Assembly: GCA_019119335.1 (NCBI GenBank) | Contig: DWXF01000054.1 | Coordinates: forward strand, 1-50,356 | Length of the DNA: 50,356 bases | Direction: 5' to 3' | Origin: Candidatus Flavonifractor merdavium | Lineage (GTDB): Bacteria > Bacillota > Clostridia > Oscillospirales > Oscillospiraceae | In this document: positions 47,752 to 50,356 of the stretch, piece after piece | Position numbering within the stretch: the first letter of the stretch is position 1 | Layout: every line of letters begins with the position of its first letter | The notes under the pieces: generated by a model | What the model was told of the DNA's origin: nothing | The model's input: only the letters and a program-made list of their open reading frames with translations | Databases searched by the model: none | Made by a program: the position numbers and the translations under genes

Positions 47752-48345
47752 ATGACAGAGCTGCGGGCCGTTCCTCCGGAGGAGCTGGAGGCCTGGTACA
47801 CCAAGGAGCTGTGTACCGCATTCCCTCCCTGTGAGCAGAAGCCTCTGTCCGCCATCCGGGAGCTGATGGCTCAGGGGAGATATGAGCTGTTAGGGCTGTA
47901 TGACGGCCCTCTGCTGCTGGGCTACGCCACATTGTGGAGCTGTCCGGAGTGTCCGGGCTATGTGCTGCTGGACTATCTGGGGGTGACTGCTGCCCGGAGA
48001 AACGGCGGGCTGGGCGGGCGGATGCTGGGACTGTTGCGGGAGCGCTGCGGGGCCGAAACGGTGCTGATCGTGGAGGCGGAGGCTCCTGACTCCGGCGGGC
48101 CGCCGGAGGAGCGGGCCCTGCGGGAGCGGCGGCTGGCCTTTTACCGGCGGCACGGCTGTACGCCGGTGTATCTGAGCTTCAACTGTGGCCTGCTGTGCCA
48201 GGTGTTTGTGCTGGGGGAGGCCCCGGCGGACCTGGCCGCGCTGGGAAAGGCCCACCGCGCCATTTATGGCCCCGTCCGTACTGATGTGGTCATAGACCCG
48301 CCTCCCGGCGCGGTCCCCCCTCAGCCCTATTGGATGGAGAACTGA
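47752..48345 (+). CDS. GNAT-family acetyltransferase
   Basis: 197 residues from ATG 47752 after GGAGGAGGG, 17 bp after polA. GNAT features are GYATLWSC, the acceptor strand YVLLDYLGVTAARRNGGLGGRMLGLL with a Q/RxxGxG/A-like CoA loop, and AFYRRHGCTPVYLSF. Substrate unknown. Confidence 0.85.
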   Translation: MTELRAVPPEELEAWYTKELCTAFPPCEQKPLSAIRELMAQGRYELLGLYDGPLLLGYATLWSCPECPGYVLLDYLGVTAARRNGGLGGRMLGLLRERCGAETVLIVEAEAPDSGGPPEERALRERRLAFYRRHGCTPVYLSFNCGLLCQVFVLGEAPADLAALGKAHRAIYGPVRTDVVIDPPPGAVPPQPYWMEN

Positions 48346-48379
48346 GGGCCTGACAGATAGAGAAGGAAGGAGGCCTTTT

Positions 48380-48616
48380 GTGGCCATTCGGATTGTGTGT
48401 TTGTTGCTGGGGTTGGCCGCAGCCGTTGCGGGGATACTGATGCTGCTGCGGCCTGCTCTGTTTGCCCGCCTGGATAAGCTGTGGGAAAAGACGGCGTTTT
48501 ATCAGAAGTGCGGAAAGCCGTCCGCAACTCAGGGACTGGGTGTGGTTCTGCTGTTGGTGGGCATTGTGCTCTGCCTGGTTATGCCGGTGTCTCTGGCAGT
48601 TTATCTTGCGTCATAA
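48380..48616 (+). CDS. Small two-helix membrane protein (78 aa)
   Basis: Starts with GTG 48380 after AAGGAAGGAGG. Two membrane helices (about 4-24 and 54-76) joined by a charged segment with RLDKLWEKTAFYQKC. No family recognised; placed between the GNAT gene and rimI and probably on the same transcript. Confidence 0.7.
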   Translation: MAIRIVCLLLGLAAAVAGILMLLRPALFARLDKLWEKTAFYQKCGKPSATQGLGVVLLLVGIVLCLVMPVSLAVYLAS

Positions 48617-48628
48617 GGAGCGATTCCT

Positions 48629-49093
48629 GTGCAGTATAAGTTGGTCCCTATGGACAAATCCCACCTGAGCCAGGTGGCGGCCATTGAGCGTATGTGCTTT
48701 TCTCATCCCTGGTCGGAGGCTCTGCTGGAGCAGGAGCTCTACAATGACATGATCTCTCTGGTGGTGGCCGAGGGGGAGGATGGCACCGTGTTGGGCTACG
48801 GCGAGGTACGGGCCATTTTGGACGAGGGTACCCTGGAGAAGATTGCCGTGGCCCCTCCCTTCCGCCGCCAGGGGGTGGCGGAGGAGATCCTGAAGGCCTA
48901 CCTCCGGCTGGGACGGGCCCATCTGGCCTTTCTCACCCTGGAGGTGCGGGAGAGCAACGCCCCCGCCATCGGCCTGTATGAGAAACTGGGTTTTCAGGTG
49001 GTGGGCCGTCGGAAAAACTATTATCGGGAGCTTCATGAGGACGCTCTGCTGATGACCATTACTTTTTCTGAGGAAACGAAGGGAACGGAATGA
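48629..49093 (+). CDS. rimI: Ribosomal protein S18-alanine N-acetyltransferase
   Basis: 154 residues from GTG 48629 after AAGGAG. RimI motifs: HPWSEALLEQEL near the start, EKIAVAPPFRRQGVAEEIL (CoA loop), LEVRESNAPAIGLYEKLGF. It sits before tsaD with an ATGA overlap, the common arrangement in Firmicutes, where tsaB-rimI-tsaD cluster; tsaB and tsaE are not in the window. Confidence 0.93.
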   Translation: MQYKLVPMDKSHLSQVAAIERMCFSHPWSEALLEQELYNDMISLVVAEGEDGTVLGYGEVRAILDEGTLEKIAVAPPFRRQGVAEEILKAYLRLGRAHLAFLTLEVRESNAPAIGLYEKLGFQVVGRRKNYYRELHEDALLMTITFSEETKGTE

Positions 49094-50100
49094 ATATTTT
49101 AGCCATTGAATCCTCCTGTGATGAGACGGCGGCGGCTGTGGTAAAGGACGGCCGAACCGTCTTGTCCGACGCCATCGCCTCCCAGGCGGACATGCATGCC
49201 ATTTACGGCGGGGTGGTGCCGGAGATTGCCTCCCGCAAGCACATTGAGGCTATCGCCGCGCTGGCGGAGCAGGCCTTGACCCAGGCGGGGATTACCAGAG
49301 CGGACATTGACGCTGTGGCGGTGACCTACGCTCCCGGCCTCATCGGGGCCCTGCTGGTGGGTGTGAACTTCGCCAAGTCCGCCGCCTTTGGACTGAATGT
49401 GCCCCTGATCCCCGTTCACCATGTCCGCGGGCATATTGCCGCCAATTACATCACCCACCCGGAACTGGAGCCGCCTTTTGTCTGTCTGTGCGTGTCCGGG
49501 GGCAACACTTTGATTGTGGATGTAAAGGATTACACCCACATGGAGATTATGGGGGCCACCCGGGACGATGCGGCGGGGGAGTGCTTTGACAAGGTGGCCC
49601 GGGTGCTGGGTCTGGGCTATCCCGGCGGAGCCCCGGTGGACAGGCTCTCCCAGGGAGGCGATGACCGGCGGTATGAATTGCCCAGGGCCCACGTGGCGGA
49701 CGCGCCGTTGGATATGTCCTTCTCTGGGCTCAAGACAGCCGTGCTTAACCTGGTCCACAATGCTCAGCAAAAGGGGGAGCAATTGGAGCTGAAAGACCTG
49801 GCGGCCTCCTTTTCCGCTGCCGTCAGCGATTCCCTGGTGCCCCGGGCCATGGAGGCGGCCAGGCGCAAGGGCTACGGTAAACTGGCGGTGGCCGGTGGCG
49901 TGGCGGCCAACTCCCGTATCCGGGCCGACCTGGAGCGGGCCTGCGCCGCGTCGGGGGACAAGCTCTATCTGCCCCAGCTCTCCCTGTGCGGGGACAACGG
50001 AGCCATGATCGGCTGCCAGGGGTATTATGAATATCTGGCCGGAGTCAGAGGTGGGATGGAGCTGAACGCCTATGCCAACCGGGATATCCAAAAGGGCTGA
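49090..50100 (+). CDS. tsaD: tRNA N6-adenosine threonylcarbamoyltransferase
   Basis: 336 residues. Metal-binding HHVRGHIAA, ESSCDETAAAV at the N-terminus, GGVVPEIASRKH, CVSGGNT, DDAAGECFDKVARVLGLGYPGG, and GGVAANSRIR and CGDNGAMIG near the end are all typical. Transfers threonylcarbamoyl to A37 of tRNAs reading ANN codons. Overlaps rimI by 4 nt. Confidence 0.98.
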   Translation: MNILAIESSCDETAAAVVKDGRTVLSDAIASQADMHAIYGGVVPEIASRKHIEAIAALAEQALTQAGITRADIDAVAVTYAPGLIGALLVGVNFAKSAAFGLNVPLIPVHHVRGHIAANYITHPELEPPFVCLCVSGGNTLIVDVKDYTHMEIMGATRDDAAGECFDKVARVLGLGYPGGAPVDRLSQGGDDRRYELPRAHVADAPLDMSFSGLKTAVLNLVHNAQQKGEQLELKDLAASFSAAVSDSLVPRAMEAARRKGYGKLAVAGGVAANSRIRADLERACAASGDKLYLPQLSLCGDNGAMIGCQGYYEYLAGVRGGMELNAYANRDIQKG

Positions 50101-50119
50101 CTTGAGTCAGCCCTTTTTT
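50090..50119 (+). terminator. Intrinsic terminator after tsaD
   Basis: A perfect stem (AAAAGGGCTGACT with its complement, 50090-50117) with a tight loop, then further Ts. Confidence 0.9.
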
Positions 50120-50162
50120 CCGTGCAGGAGATGGATTCAGGTGGTGCAAAGTTGGTTGGAAA

Positions 50163-50273
50163 ATGTATTATGTAGACGAAGTACGGGGAAATATTGGTAA
50201 GCGGATGGATGCGGAAGGAGTGGAAAAAGCTGTGGAGAAGTTAAAAAAGTTCTGTGATATATGGGGAAAATAG
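50163..50273 (+). CDS. Possible small protein (36 aa)
   Basis: An open frame from ATG 50163 to TAG 50271-50273 encodes a charged, helical peptide (GVEKAVEKLKKFCDIWGK at its end). No good ribosome site is present, base use is more AT-rich than the neighbours, and it overlaps the DnaA-box-like area. It may be chance. Confidence 0.2.
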   Translation: MYYVDEVRGNIGKRMDAEGVEKAVEKLKKFCDIWGK

Positions 50274-50304
50274 ATGTGGAAAAGCGTGTGGATAATGTGG
50301 ATAA
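50231..50304 (+). promoter_or_regulatory. Cluster of DnaA-box-like sequences
   Basis: Two perfect adjacent boxes TGTGGATAA lie at 50287-50295 and 50296-50304, with near matches TGTGGAAAA (50275-50283) and TGTGGAGAA (50231-50239), all in the same orientation. Apart from the doubtful small frame there is no gene from 50101 to the window end. This could be part of a replication origin or a DnaA-controlled promoter; dnaA itself is not in the window. Confidence 0.5.
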
Positions 50305-50356
50305 CTAGTTGTAAATGCAGATATAATTTCGCGTTATGTAAAGTTTCAGCTTGAAA

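Noticed and set aside
50334..50344. TTATGTAAAGT, similar to the XerD half of a dif site
   Set aside because: The matching XerC half and a 6-bp centre are not convincing, and an 11-bp resemblance is expected by chance in a window of this size.

Overview
The window looks like chromosome from a GC-rich, anaerobic gut-type clostridium, most like Oscillospiraceae (the Flavonifractor/Lawsonibacter/Pseudoflavonifractor kind). This is inferred from gene content: a one-carbon/tetrahydrofolate set typical of Clostridia (fhs, fchA, folD, metF, split metH), the TIGR03960/TIGR03936 radical-SAM pair, an efp plus zinc-ribbon pair, a FeoA-FeoB fusion with its Cys-rich partner, SLH-anchored surface protein, and consensus sigma-A promoters with strong Shine-Dalgarno sites. 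No rRNA, tRNA or CRISPR array was seen.

Layout. 1-5030: the right part of an inovirus-like (filamentous phage) prophage. A plus-strand morphogenesis block (adhesin-like protein, three small membrane proteins, Zot/pI-type ATPase) is followed by an intact IS30-family element, four small minus-strand genes, and a 250-bp non-coding region packed with nested inverted repeats that looks like a phage intergenic/origin region. 5112-10396 (minus): MATE exporter, metF, methionine synthase activation domain and metH in one overlapping operon. 10483-12237 (plus): divergent PadR regulator plus DUF2812 membrane protein behind a consensus promoter with two identical operator copies. 12284-15446 (minus): folD-fchA-fhs; FolD has lost cyclohydrolase residues and FchA probably supplies that step. 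15610-17293 (minus): ArsR, ArsP-like permease and a CxxC thioredoxin-like protein, with two matching ArsR-type operators. 17359-18632: XRE/S24-like regulator and a divergent long-leader transcript for a small DUF6514-like protein. 18773-26984: anion permease, radical-SAM pair, GH18-like protein, YqeG phosphatase, endonuclease IV-like protein, M24 peptidase, EF-P and a zinc-ribbon protein. 27146-31406: iron uptake (FeoAB), sirtuin, DUF2975/HTH pair. 31474-32763: a GMP synthase whose glutaminase domain is gutted. 32914-36997: TetR coupled to a large SLH surface protein. 37100-39740: TetR plus a frameshifted MATE-cytidylate-kinase-like fusion. 39815-43683: iron alcohol dehydrogenase, M20 amidohydrolase, MATE. 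43764-44851: ECF sigma factor with overlapping membrane partner. 45074-50100: polA, acetyltransferase, rimI, tsaD. The right end carries a cluster of DnaA-box-like sequences.

Together the folate genes form a formate-to-methyl route (Fhs, FchA, FolD, MetF, MetH) split over two operons that converge on neither strand but lie a few kb apart. Several small regulators (PadR, TetR x2, ArsR) show clear self-operators in the sequence. The most unusual items are the nested repeat region at 4780-5029, the FolD and GuaA active-site losses, the frameshifted transporter-kinase fusion and the double-operator promoters.
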